Shown here: positions 16,997-24,690 of the stretch, one piece after another
Layout: each line of letters opens with the position of its first letter
Numbering within the stretch: the first letter of the stretch is position 1
Source: Amaurobius ferox
Taxonomy: Eukaryota > Arthropoda > Arachnida > Araneae > Amaurobiidae
DNA: 64,000 bases
Assembly (NCBI GenBank): GCA_951213105.1
Contig: OX578153.1
Span: 49,339,539 to 49,403,538 of the forward strand
Reading direction: 5' to 3'
The notes under the pieces: model-generated
Told to the model about the DNA's origin: nothing
Database searches by the model: none
The model's input: only the letters and a program-made list of their open reading frames with translations
Made by a program: the position numbers and the translations under genes

Positions 16997-19900
16997 ATTG
17001 AATGAAGAAATTCAAGAATTTACATTCAAAACTGAGAATCAAATTATATTAAAATCTAATGATTTACATACTTTTTATGATTATGTTAATGACAACTTAA
17101 TAAATGAATCTGTTGATTTTATATCAAAAGGATCTGGTTGGAGTCTTGAAGAAATTAAATTTTTGGAATTGAGAATAAATAAGTATCAACCCTTGAGAGG
17201 ATCAAGTTATATTGATTTACCTGAAAACATTAAATCTAAACAAGCTATAATAAATGTAAAAAATAAAGATAATAAATGTTTTATGTGGTCAATATTATCA
17301 GCAATTCATCCTGTAAAAAAAGATCCTCAAAGAGTGTCAAAATATGAACAATATAAAGATGAATTAAATTTTAAAGGTATTGATTTTCCTGTTTCATTAG
17401 ACAATATTAAGAAATTTGAAAAACTAAATAATATATCTGTAAATGTTTATAGTTATGATGGTTCAATTTATCCACTTAGAATAACTAACAATAAATTAGA
17501 AAAACATGTAAACTTGTTTTATATGAAAGATCATTATTGTTGGATTAAAAATATGAATAGTTTGATCAGATCACAAATTACTAATCATCGTATATTTTTA
17601 TGTGATAGATGTTTAAATTATTTTTATTCTGAGGAAAGATTAAAGATACATGAGGAATACTGTAAAGAGGCTGTCACAATTAATATGCCTAAAAAAGATG
17701 AAGTTATTCAATTTAAAAATCATGAAAGAAAAATGAGAGTACCATATACTATATATGCTGATTTTGAATCTCTCTTACCTAAAATTGATACATGTGAGCA
17801 AGATCAAACTAAATCATATACTGTGAAATATCAAAAACATGTAGCAGATGCATTTTGTTATTATATCAAATATGAAAAGGAATACAATAAACTTCCTGTT
17901 GTTTATAGAGGACCAGATACAATCAAAAAGTTTGTATCTATGTTAAAAGAGGATACTCTTAAAATTGAAAAAATGATAGAAGACAAAACTAAAAAATATG
18001 AAAGTATCAAATCAATGATAGAGTTCGATGAAAATCATTATAAAAGAACTAATATTTGTCATATATGTGAAAATCAAATCTTAAACGATGATAAAGTAAT
18101 TGATCATTGTCATATAACTGGAAAATATAGAGGTCCAGCTCATAATATTTGTAATTTAAATTATCAAATTCCAAAATTTATTCCAGTAAAAATTCATAAT
18201 TTAACAGGTTATGATTCTCATTTGTTTATAAAAGAACTTGGATTTGATCAATCAAAAATAGATGTTATACCTAATACTGAAGAAAAATATATATCTTTCA
18301 GCAAAAAAATAGGAGGTATGAAATTGAGATTTATTGATACATTTAAATTTATGTCTTGCAGTTTAGATAATTTATCAAAAAACTTAAGACCAGAGAATGA
18401 AATAAATAGATATCCTCCAAAAATACGAAAAATGAAATATATTAAATACTTAAAATCAAAATTTAGAGAGACATCATTACATTTTCCTGATGATAAATTA
18501 GATCTCATTACAAGAAAAGGTGTATATCCTTATGATTATATGGATTCTAGAGATAAATACAAAGAAACAGAATTACCTTCAAAAGATAAATTTTATAATA
18601 AATTGAATGAATGTAATATAACTGATGAAGAATATAAACATGCTCAACGTGTTTGGAAAGAATTTAATATAAAAAATTTAGGTGAATATACAGATTTATA
18701 TGTTAAAACAGATGTACTAATTTTAACAGATGTATTTGAAAATTTTAGAGATGTTTGTTTAAAAACTTATAAATTAGATCCAGATTGGTATTTTACTGCT
18801 CCTGGTTTATCTTGGGATGCAATGTTAAAAATAACAAATGTTAAATTAGATTTATTAAATGATTATGATATGATTCTCATGATAGAAAAAGGTTTAAGAG
18901 GAGGTGTTTCACAATGTTGTAATAGATATGGAAAAGCTAATAATAAATATATGAAAAATTATGATAAAAGTAAAGAATCCAGTTATTTAATGTATTTAGA
19001 TGCTAATAATTTATATGGATGGGCTATGAGTCAATATTTACCATATGGAGAATTTAAATGGTGTAATGAAATAAATTACGTTAAAAGTGAATTATATAAC
19101 AATAAAATAAAAGATGATTCAGATATTGGATATATATTTGAAATTAGTTTAAGATATCCAAAAGAGTTACATGATTATCATTCAGATTTACCATTATGTC
19201 CTGAAAATAGAATACCTGAAAATTCGAAACAAGGTAAGTTATTAACAACTTTACATGATAAAGAGAAATATGTAGTTCATTATAGAAGTTTAAAACAATA
19301 TTTGAAAATGGGTTTAAAATCTGTAAGAGTACATAGAGTATTGCAATTTAAAGAATCGAATTGGTTAAAAAAATATATAGATTTAAACACTGAAATGAGA
19401 AAGATAGCTGCTAATGATTTTGAGAAAGATTTTTATAAATTAATGAATAATTCTATATTTGGAAAAACAATGGAATCTATAAGAAAACGAATTGATGTAA
19501 GATTATGTTGTGATTATGATCAAGTTAAAAAATTAATTGCTAAACCTAATTTCAAATGTAGAACTATTTTTGATGAAAATTTGGTAGCTGTTCACATGAA
19601 AAAAACAAAACTATATTTTAATAAACCGATTTATGTTGGAATGAGTATATTAGATTTATCTAAACATTTAATGTATGATTTTCATTATAATGTTATGAAA
19701 CCGAGATATAAAGATAATATTAAGTTATTATATATGGATACAGATAGTTTTATATATGATATTAAAACAGATGACTTTTATGAAGATATGAAGTCTATGA
19801 TTGATTATTTCGATACATCTGATTATCAAGTAAATAATCTGTATAATATGCCTAGATGTAATAAAAAAGTATTAGGTAAAATGAAAGATGAAAATAACGG

Positions 19901-20087
19901 TGTGATTATGGAAGAATTTGTAGGTTTAAGAAGTAAAATGTATTCAATAAGATTAGAAAAACAGAGTGTTGAAGAATATAATAATAAAAATGAAGACCAT
20001 AAAAATGTTGAGATTAAGAGGTCTAAAGGTACTAAGACTAGTACCGTTAAAAACAGAATATCATTTGAGGACTATAAAGACTGTTAA
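16989..20087 (+). CDS. PolB: Protein-primed family B DNA polymerase, main ORF
   Basis: Replicates the element using a terminal protein primer. In order (residues of this 1032-codon frame): conserved N-terminal domain with SGSGWSLEEI, YQPLRGSSYIDLP and NKCFMWSILSAIHP (about 47-108); exonuclease motif I TIYADFES (about 253-260); an inserted endonuclease-VII-like finger CHICEN...DHCHITGKYRG..HN.CN (about 357-389); exo II NLTGYDSHLF; exo III near YVKTDVLILTDVF; polymerase motif A YLDANNLYGWAM (about 668); motif B KLMNNSIFGKT (about 817); motif C LYMDTDSF (about 914). All catalytic residues are present. The frame begins without an ATG and ends early at 20087, with homology continuing in other frames on both sides. 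Confidence 0.93.
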   Translation: MYKLNEEIQEFTFKTENQIILKSNDLHTFYDYVNDNLINESVDFISKGSGWSLEEIKFLELRINKYQPLRGSSYIDLPENIKSKQAIINVKNKDNKCFMWSILSAIHPVKKDPQRVSKYEQYKDELNFKGIDFPVSLDNIKKFEKLNNISVNVYSYDGSIYPLRITNNKLEKHVNLFYMKDHYCWIKNMNSLIRSQITNHRIFLCDRCLNYFYSEERLKIHEEYCKEAVTINMPKKDEVIQFKNHERKMRVPYTIYADFESLLPKIDTCEQDQTKSYTVKYQKHVADAFCYYIKYEKEYNKLPVVYRGPDTIKKFVSMLKEDTLKIEKMIEDKTKKYESIKSMIEFDENHYKRTNICHICENQILNDDKVIDHCHITGKYRGPAHNICNLNYQIPKFIPVKIHNLTGYDSHLFIKELGFDQSKIDVIPNTEEKYISFSKKIGGMKLRFIDTFKFMSCSLDNLSKNLRPENEINRYPPKIRKMKYIKYLKSKFRETSLHFPDDKLDLITRKGVYPYDYMDSRDKYKETELPSKDKFYNKLNECNITDEEYKHAQRVWKEFNIKNLGEYTDLYVKTDVLILTDVFENFRDVCLKTYKLDPDWYFTAPGLSWDAMLKITNVKLDLLNDYDMILMIEKGLRGGVSQCCNRYGKANNKYMKNYDKSKESSYLMYLDANNLYGWAMSQYLPYGEFKWCNEINYVKSELYNNKIKDDSDIGYIFEISLRYPKELHDYHSDLPLCPENRIPENSKQGKLLTTLHDKEKYVVHYRSLKQYLKMGLKSVRVHRVLQFKESNWLKKYIDLNTEMRKIAANDFEKDFYKLMNNSIFGKTMESIRKRIDVRLCCDYDQVKKLIAKPNFKCRTIFDENLVAVHMKKTKLYFNKPIYVGMSILDLSKHLMYDFHYNVMKPRYKDNIKLLYMDTDSFIYDIKTDDFYEDMKSMIDYFDTSDYQVNNLYNMPRCNKKVLGKMKDENNGVIMEEFVGLRSKMYSIRLEKQSVEEYNNKNEDHKNVEIKRSKGTKTSTVKNRISFEDYKDC

Positions 20088-20254
20088 ATAAAAAAGATCA
20101 ATATAGAACACAGAATTTAATTAGAAGTAAGAAACATGAATTGTATTCAATTCAAGTGAACAAGATAGCTTTATCAGCAAAAGATGATAAAAGATTTATA
20201 TTAGAAGATGGTATGAATACTAGAGCTTTAGGACACTATAAAAATGTTTACTAA
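20081..20254 (+). pseudogene. Frameshifted C-terminal tail of PolB
   Basis: Reading one base back from the PolB stop at 20085-20087, the tail continues with NLIRSKKHELYSIQVNKIAL, then SAKDDKRFILEDGM and LGHYKNVY. This is the typical C-terminus of Polinton PolB (HxxY...NKxALsxxDDKRxi...GHY). The shift sits beside the A-rich tract at 20086-20096. It ends in the start box of the next gene. Confidence 0.8.
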
Positions 20255-20261
20255 TAAATGG
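20239..20261 (+). promoter_or_regulatory. AAAATGTTT / TAATAAATGG start box
   Basis: AAAAATGTTTAC followed directly by TAATAAATGG at the 81-residue ORF. It overlaps the last codons of the PolB tail. Confidence 0.6.
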
Positions 20262-20503
20262 ATGAGTGCTTAGGTGATATTCGAGCTTTAAATTTTACAA
20301 ATTCTGAAGAAATTTACTATATGACTTATCTTTGTAATGAATTGTATGATTTATATATAAAATATGATCATAATAAAAAACTATTATCAGAAAGTTTTCA
20401 AAGGTTGACTGAATTAATTGAAAAAGAAGAAAATGAAGATATTAAATTGAATGGATTAGGAGTTTTATATGTTATTTCAAAGAATTTATTCTATTGGACA
20501 TGA
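20258..20503 (+). CDS. Unrecognised 81-residue acidic protein
   Basis: Starts at a conserved box. The product is helical and acidic in the middle (NSEEIYYMTYLCNELYDLYI, LTELIEKEENEDIKLNGLGV). No motif recognised. It sits directly after PolB and is followed by two further small ORFs, in a region where Polintons commonly carry variable genes. Confidence 0.55.
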   Translation: MDECLGDIRALNFTNSEEIYYMTYLCNELYDLYIKYDHNKKLLSESFQRLTELIEKEENEDIKLNGLGVLYVISKNLFYWT

Positions 20504-20510
20504 ATTTTAT

Positions 20511-20533
20511 AAAAAATGTTTAAATTAAATGAT
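20511..20533 (+). promoter_or_regulatory. Diverged start box before the 54-residue ORF
   Basis: AAAAAATGTTT is intact and is followed, with a variant spacer (AAA), by TTAAATG. Its position predicts the ATG at 20529, not the overlapping 20516 ATG that lies inside the box itself. Confidence 0.5.
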
Positions 20534-20693
20534 CCTGAAAAAACTAAATATTGTGCCGATTCGTCCTTACTTAACTCAACTGAGAAAAACAATAATCTTA
20601 GAAGCGAGTACAAAGATGAGCAATCCTTATCTTTTCACACCCGGCGCAAAAATCAATCAACACGCGGCGCGCTTTCTAAAGAGGAAAAAATAA
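20529..20693 (+). CDS. 54-residue basic ORF with a GC-rich 3' half
   Basis: The ORF starts in TTAAATGATC downstream of an AAAAAATGTTT box and runs 54 codons to TAA at 20691-20693. The product is strongly basic: PIRPYLTQLRKTIILEASTK, then a C-terminus with YLFTPGAKINQHAARFLKRK. The 3' half (cacgcggcgcgc) is far richer in GC than anything else in the Polinton, suggesting imported sequence. A 60-codon ORF in another frame (20516-20698) overlaps it, but its ATG is part of the box. No homologue recognised. Confidence 0.45.
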   Translation: MILKKLNIVPIRPYLTQLRKTIILEASTKMSNPYLFTPGAKINQHAARFLKRKK

Positions 20694-20832
20694 TGTGAAA
20701 GACAGATAATTCTATATAATTTTCTACAAGTCAGTGCAGTCATTTTTTTAATATATTAGAGGGGTTTATAAAACTATTTTATCTCTATAATTCAGGTGGG
20801 GATGACTATCCCCCCCTATAATGTTATTTATA

Positions 20833-20855
20833 AAAAAATGTTTACTAATAAATGG
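20833..20855 (+). promoter_or_regulatory. AAAATGTTT / TAATAAATGG start box
   Basis: AAAAAATGTTTAC followed directly by TAATAAATGG before the 94-residue gene. It is practically identical to the box of its paralogue at the left end (5939-5961). Confidence 0.6.
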
Positions 20856-21136
20856 AAGAGTTCAATAGACTGAGAGGTTATCCCAAGACCCTTAAATTAA
20901 ATGATTTATATCCTGGGGAATATAATCTGATATCATTGAAAAAAATTAAAACAAAATATGGAAATACAGTAATCATAAAGTTATATGTGGGAGATATAGA
21001 AAAAGATTATTATCTGGCGAATAAGCACGGTATGCTATCTGATGAATCTATATATGAAATTAATAAAGGAAGATATATATTTAAATATTCAGGTATGATT
21101 AATGATAAATATGAATATGAATTAGAGGAAGCTTAA
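20852..21136 (+). CDS. 94-residue end protein, paralogue of the 80-residue left-end gene
   Basis: It shares LNDLYPGEYNLISLKK, TVIIKL, YYLAN, LSDESIYEINKGRYIF and YSGMI.DKYEYE with the left-end protein (5700-5942). It is somewhat longer at the N-terminus (MEEFNRLRGYPKTLK) and in the KTKYGN loop. No function recognised. Its placement at the opposite end of the element, under an identical start box, indicates duplication between the ends. Last gene before the non-coding right end. Confidence 0.7.
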   Translation: MEEFNRLRGYPKTLKLNDLYPGEYNLISLKKIKTKYGNTVIIKLYVGDIEKDYYLANKHGMLSDESIYEINKGRYIFKYSGMINDKYEYELEEA

Positions 21137-21350
21137 TATATTTTAGAGTTAAAAGGAACAGCATTTTTAAGTCTTAGTAAGAATATTATTATAATTTTGA
21201 GATTAGTAAAGAACAACTTACTTTTGTTGATTTTTCTAAGCTATAGATGGCAGCACTAGTAATTCCTTTAATATATATTAATCTTTTAATATCTATAGTA
21301 CTTTGTGTATATATTAAACTATCCTTCTTTATTTTATATTATTTATAAAC

Positions 21351-21402
21351 TATTTTTTAGTCGAAAAGGTCTTAGATGTTAACTTTTTTCGACTAAAAAA
21401 TA
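21351..21402. other. Perfect 17-bp-stem hairpin
   Basis: TATTTTTTAGTCGAAAA pairs with TTTTCGACTAAAAAATA around an 18-base loop. No coding role. Confidence 0.75.
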
Positions 21403-21442
21403 TTATGTCATGTTTATATTTTTAAAATTTTGATGTGTTATT

Positions 21443-21515
21443 GCCCCGGGGTTGGCTGAATGGATAAAGCAATAGTCTACTATCAGAAAGATGCTGGTTC
21501 AAATCTCCATGTGCA
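21443..21515 (+). tRNA. tRNA-Arg-like sequence (degenerate, probably not functional)
   Basis: TGGCTGAATGG (21453-21463) fits the pol III A box and GGTTCAAATC (21496-21505) the B box, 33 bases apart. Between them GGATAAAGC and ATCAGAAAGATGCTGG resemble the D and variable arms of animal tRNA-Arg. A D stem GCT/AGC can form, but the anticodon stem and the acceptor pairing are poor. It may be a captured tRNA pseudogene or a SINE head. Confidence 0.4.
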
Positions 21516-21637
21516 CTGTGAATATATGATCCGTACGTTATTTATTAGAATTAATTAGATTTTATTAGTATTAGTCTATATATATATATTGTATATTCCT
21601 TGTCTATTTCAGTCATAGAAAAATTAAGGAGATCTGG

Positions 21638-21689
21638 GATGAAAGGAGCCTGATGAGTCCTGAGATGAAAGGAGCCTGAGGAGTCCTAA
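21638..21689 (+). repeat. 26-bp unit repeated twice in tandem
   Basis: Units 21638-21663 and 21664-21689 share GATGAAAGGAGCCTGA and GAGTCCT and differ at two positions. The text superficially resembles a hammerhead ribozyme core; see rejected items. Confidence 0.7.
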
Positions 21690-21708
21690 GAAAAAAAAAG
21701 GATTTCCC

Positions 21709-21770
21709 CCCCGTAGACCTTAACCCCCAACGTGTTGAGACGTATTTAACATCAGAAAAGGTCTACGGGG
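21709..21770. other. Perfect 13-bp-stem hairpin flanked by C and G runs
   Basis: CCCCGTAGACCTT pairs with AAGGTCTACGGGG around a 36-base loop. Outer runs of C (21706 on) and G (21774-21778) could extend the stem imperfectly. Confidence 0.75.
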
Positions 21771-21963
21771 AAAGGGGGTTTTGCTGAATTTTACTATATT
21801 TTATTTTAGATTGGATAGTGCTGCCATCTATCAAATAAATCTTCATAACGTTGCACTTAGGAGAGATAAAAGACTTCGCTGTGTCGATAAACACTTTTAT
21901 TTTTTTGCTTCTGATATGAGAAAGCTTAAAGAGCCTTTCTATCTGTTCATCTCTATAAAAACA

Positions 21964-21982
21964 CGTCCGTAAATTACGGACG
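21964..21982. other. 19-bp perfect palindrome just inside the right TIR
   Basis: CGTCCGTAA, one central base, TTACGGACG. It lies 8 bp from the inner TIR boundary and has no counterpart at the left end. Confidence 0.7.
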
Positions 21983-21990
21983 CGTTTCAA

Positions 21991-22071
21991 AGTAGATATA
22001 TATTTATATATTCTGGTATGATTGGTGGTAAATACAAATATGAGAGAGTTATTTATTCTATGATTTTCTAA
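21991..22071 (+). pseudogene. Headless 3' end of the left-end gene, inside the right TIR
   Basis: These 81 bp are the TIR copy of 5700-5780 and read SRYIFIYSGMIGGKYKYERV and so on to the stop. They lack the first two thirds of the gene. The TIR therefore includes part of a gene that is complete only at the left end. Confidence 0.85.
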
Positions 22072-22664
22072 CCTATCGTGTTAAATCACTTTATTTTCTG
22101 ACTTTTATCTTTAATTATGTTGAAAAATATTTTTATTTTTTTCAGGACCCATGTTTTAAAAATAAATCTTTAGATCAAACTTTTATGGGGGGACTTATGG
22201 TCCCCCCATATATTTTAAAGCTTAGAGGATTCATTTAGAAGCGCATTTATTTAATCCTTTCACCGTAATTTAGCTATGTATGAGGGAGCCCCAAAATGGA
22301 GCGGCCTATCTTTGATTTTTTTGACGCCATTTATAATGGCATTATATTTTTTAATATCTTCAAATTTATAGTATCTTTTTAGATTTAATCCTTTTCACCG
22401 ACCTATATATGGGGGACTAACGGCCCCCTCATAAATATGCCCCATAATGGGGCTCTTTTGATCATTTTCACGCATTTATCTAAAAAAAAAGTTAAAATTT
22501 GGTCTAAATGTTAAAAAGGTCTTATTTTGATATAAAATCATGTTTTTAATATTAATATGGATCGATACCTTTTTTTATATATAAAAAAGATATAAATAAG
22601 CTATAAAATATAGTTTTTAGTGTATATAGTACATGTGCGCTCATACGTACATAGATATACTACT
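21991..22664 (-). repeat. Right terminal inverted repeat of the Polinton
   Basis: Near-identical reverse complement of 5106-5780, ending ATACTACT at 22664. It carries the same hairpins (for example 22185-22209). Differences seen are isolated, such as A versus T near 22596 and single-base poly-A length changes. Confidence 0.95.
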
Positions 22665-22670
22665 TGGGTA
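22665..22670. repeat. Right target site duplication (TGGGTA)
   Basis: Exact match to 5100-5105. Confidence 0.93.
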
Positions 22671-22926
22671 TACTCAAATATATCCATTAAATGCTGATTT
22701 AATACGTAATTTTTAATGACGAAAAGAATAAGACTAACCCCATTACACTAGGACTAGCCGTTCTCGAGATGTTTTAGTTTTTCTTACTTTCCCTAAGCCA
22801 CCTTTGAAAATAAGCCCGGTTACCGCATGAGAACGAAAATTGAATTAAAAGTGAAATAAATTTAGTTAAAATAAAGAGAACGCTAATATAAGTCTGCAGG
22901 GAAAGTCATGTGCTGCCTACATCAGA
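22671..22926 (-). mobile_element. Family A element, right half, interrupted by the Polinton
   Basis: Continues the copy broken at 5105. The text tactcaaatatatccatt matches the uninterrupted copy at 23437-23454. It ends with the family terminus gtcatgtgctgcctacatca. Confidence 0.8.
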
Positions 22927-22941
22927 TTATTTTTTCTTTTT

Positions 22942-23692
22942 TACTTTCCCTGCAATACATGGTAATGTATATGGAAAGTATTGGAATCATGCCGAAAATC
23001 ACAACTCGAGTTTTTGACGGATCTATACGTTTCGAGACCTCTAGAATACGAAAAAACTATTTTTAGCGTGACGTCTGTGTGTGTGTCTGTGTGTCTGTCT
23101 GTGCAGATTCTGTATCTACTCTAACTAAAAACCTAATTGACTGATTTTCATAAAATTTGGTTGGTAAGTCAATTGTGGGCGAATCTGGTGCTGATTAGTT
23201 TTAGGTACAATTAGGGATAAAAGAACCCGCCTTTTTTTGCGAAATGGCCCGCAAAAGCTTGTATCCACTCTAGCTAAAAATCTAATGGACCAAATTTCAC
23301 AAAATTTGGTAGATAAGTCGCTTGTGGGTCACCCTGGTGCTGATTAGATTTTGGTACGATTCGGGATAAAATAACCTGTCTTTTTTTGCAAAATGGCCCG
23401 CAAAAATCTTCAAAATTTAAAATAAGAAACTACGTACTCTCAAATATATCCATTAAAATCTTGTTTTATACGTAATTTTTAAAGAAGAAAAGAATAAGAC
23501 CAACCTCATTATACTAGGACTAGCCGTTCTCGAGATATTTTAGTTTTTTCGTATTTCTCTACTCCACCTTTGAAAATAAGTGCAGTTACCAAATGGGAAC
23601 GAAAATTGAATTAAAAGTGAATTAAATTTAATTAAAATAAAGAGAACGTGGATATAAGTCTGCAGGGAAAGTCATGTGCTTCCCACATCAGA
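22942..23692 (-). mobile_element. Family A element, uninterrupted copy
   Basis: Starts with hairpin TACTTTCCCTGCAATACAT/ATGTATATGGAAAGTA, has a short TG/CTGT microsatellite at about 23077-23103, and ends gtcatgtgcttcccacatca. It lies 15 bp downstream of the split copy in the same orientation. It is the best local empty-site comparison for the Polinton. Confidence 0.75.
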
Positions 23693-23719
23693 TTTTTTTG
23701 TTGTTTCTCTTTTTTAACA

Positions 23720-24690
23720 CTTTCCAACATAGTTGATAAGTGTTTATTACTTTGTTGATGGTCTGTTTGTCCATTCGCACGATATCCGTCGTAAAAAGGA
23801 CTTTAATCAAAATGACATTTTAATATGTTTTAAGACGGTGTGCGGGACACATACGAATGTATGTGAATAATATCACCCAATTAGTTTTGGATTGAATCCG
23901 GATAGAAAAAGTGAAATACAGTGAACCCTGTGGGACCTAAATTTTCAAACATATTTTAAGCGAAGCTTTTTACAAATGGCTTCGAAAGTTTTAAGAAATA
24001 CTTAACTCATCCCGTAAAATTTATAAAAAATATTTCAGCCAAATATGTTCGGTAGTTATTTAAATAAAAATCAAAGTATTAATTACACCCATATTATATG
24101 AAGGGATCACGTGATTCAATTCAAAATGAAATATGGCATCCATATTTTATTCTCAGAGTAGAAGTTGCGATTTTAAAGTTATTTTACGTTTATATTTAGT
24201 GTTGAATCCATCATAAAACCGATTTTTTTTGCTTATTTTCTGTGCGTCTGTATTCTGTGCCAACGTAATTACAATATTTTTGAGTTTAAATGATCATCCA
24301 ACTTTGATTATTTCTACAACGAAGACTTTACAATCCTAATTTTAACGGATACAGAATGTAAACAAGTGATTGTAAGATGAGTAATATAAGAATTGATGAT
24401 TTTTTTCACGCATAATTATTTAGCTCTGGAGTTTGAAATAAAATTGATATGAATGAAATATTCATTGCTTTTACATTGAGAGCCAGACGATTTATATTTC
24501 GATAACGTCATTTGAATAAAGTTCATTTTTTTCGATGAAGTTTTAAGTTTTCAAATGTAATAAATTATTGTAGTACTGTGATAATATAAAACATACCAGC
24601 GTTGAATATATCGCAATTCAGAGATGTTTAAATGAAATTGTATTTCAGCTGGAAAATGTTTCATAATCAATGCTTCATGCATGATTGATC
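23720..24690 (+). repeat. Dispersed repeat family D, long copy
   Basis: Matches, in reverse, 55800-56770 over most of its length, with shared blocks such as gatggtctgtttgtcc, cgaatgtatgtgaata and gatcacgtga. No protein recognised. It may be a 3' fragment of a larger transposable element. Confidence 0.65.

Larger units (their letters stand above)
21243..21831. repeat. 16-bp perfect inverted repeats bounding 589 bp
   Basis: ATAGATGGCAGCACTA at 21243-21258 is matched exactly by its reverse complement at 21816-21831. The enclosed segment includes a hairpin and the tRNA-like sequence. It could be a nested MITE; no clear target duplication was found outside the repeats. Confidence 0.6.
21137..21990. 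other. Non-coding, hairpin-rich right end of the Polinton
   Basis: About 850 bp without a credible gene, between the last ORF and the TIR. It contains a 16-bp inverted repeat pair, three perfect hairpins, a tRNA-like sequence and a 26-bp tandem duplication (separate entries). The left end has no equivalent. Possible roles are packaging or regulation; alternatively it is a nested nonautonomous insertion bounded by the 16-bp inverted repeats. Confidence 0.6.
5106..22664. mobile_element. Complete Polinton/Maverick element, 17.6 kb
   Basis: The element is bounded by about 675-bp TIRs starting AGTAGTATAT and by a 6-bp target duplication. It encodes the diagnostic Polinton set: protein-primed PolB, retroviral-type integrase with chromodomain, packaging ATPase, adenain-like protease, and major and minor jelly-roll capsid proteins. 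It also carries PLA2, fibre-like, leucine-rich-repeat and other cargo genes. Genes diverge from 13062-13117. At least three single-base frameshifts (ATPase near 13541-13549, PolB near 16985 and 20085) argue that this copy is not autonomous as assembled. TIR near-identity argues for a recent insertion, although gene conversion could also explain it. Confidence 0.95.

Noticed and set aside
20516..20698. 60-codon ORF overlapping the 54-residue ORF
   Set aside because: Its ATG is part of the shared AAAAATGTTT start box, and the box predicts the ATG at 20529 in another frame.
21638..21689. Hammerhead-ribozyme-like core (CTGATGA, short stem, GAAA, AGGA/TCCT)
   Set aside because: A 3-bp stem II and a 4-bp stem III can be drawn, but no stem I pairs across the predicted cleavage point, and the text is better explained by a 26-bp tandem duplication.
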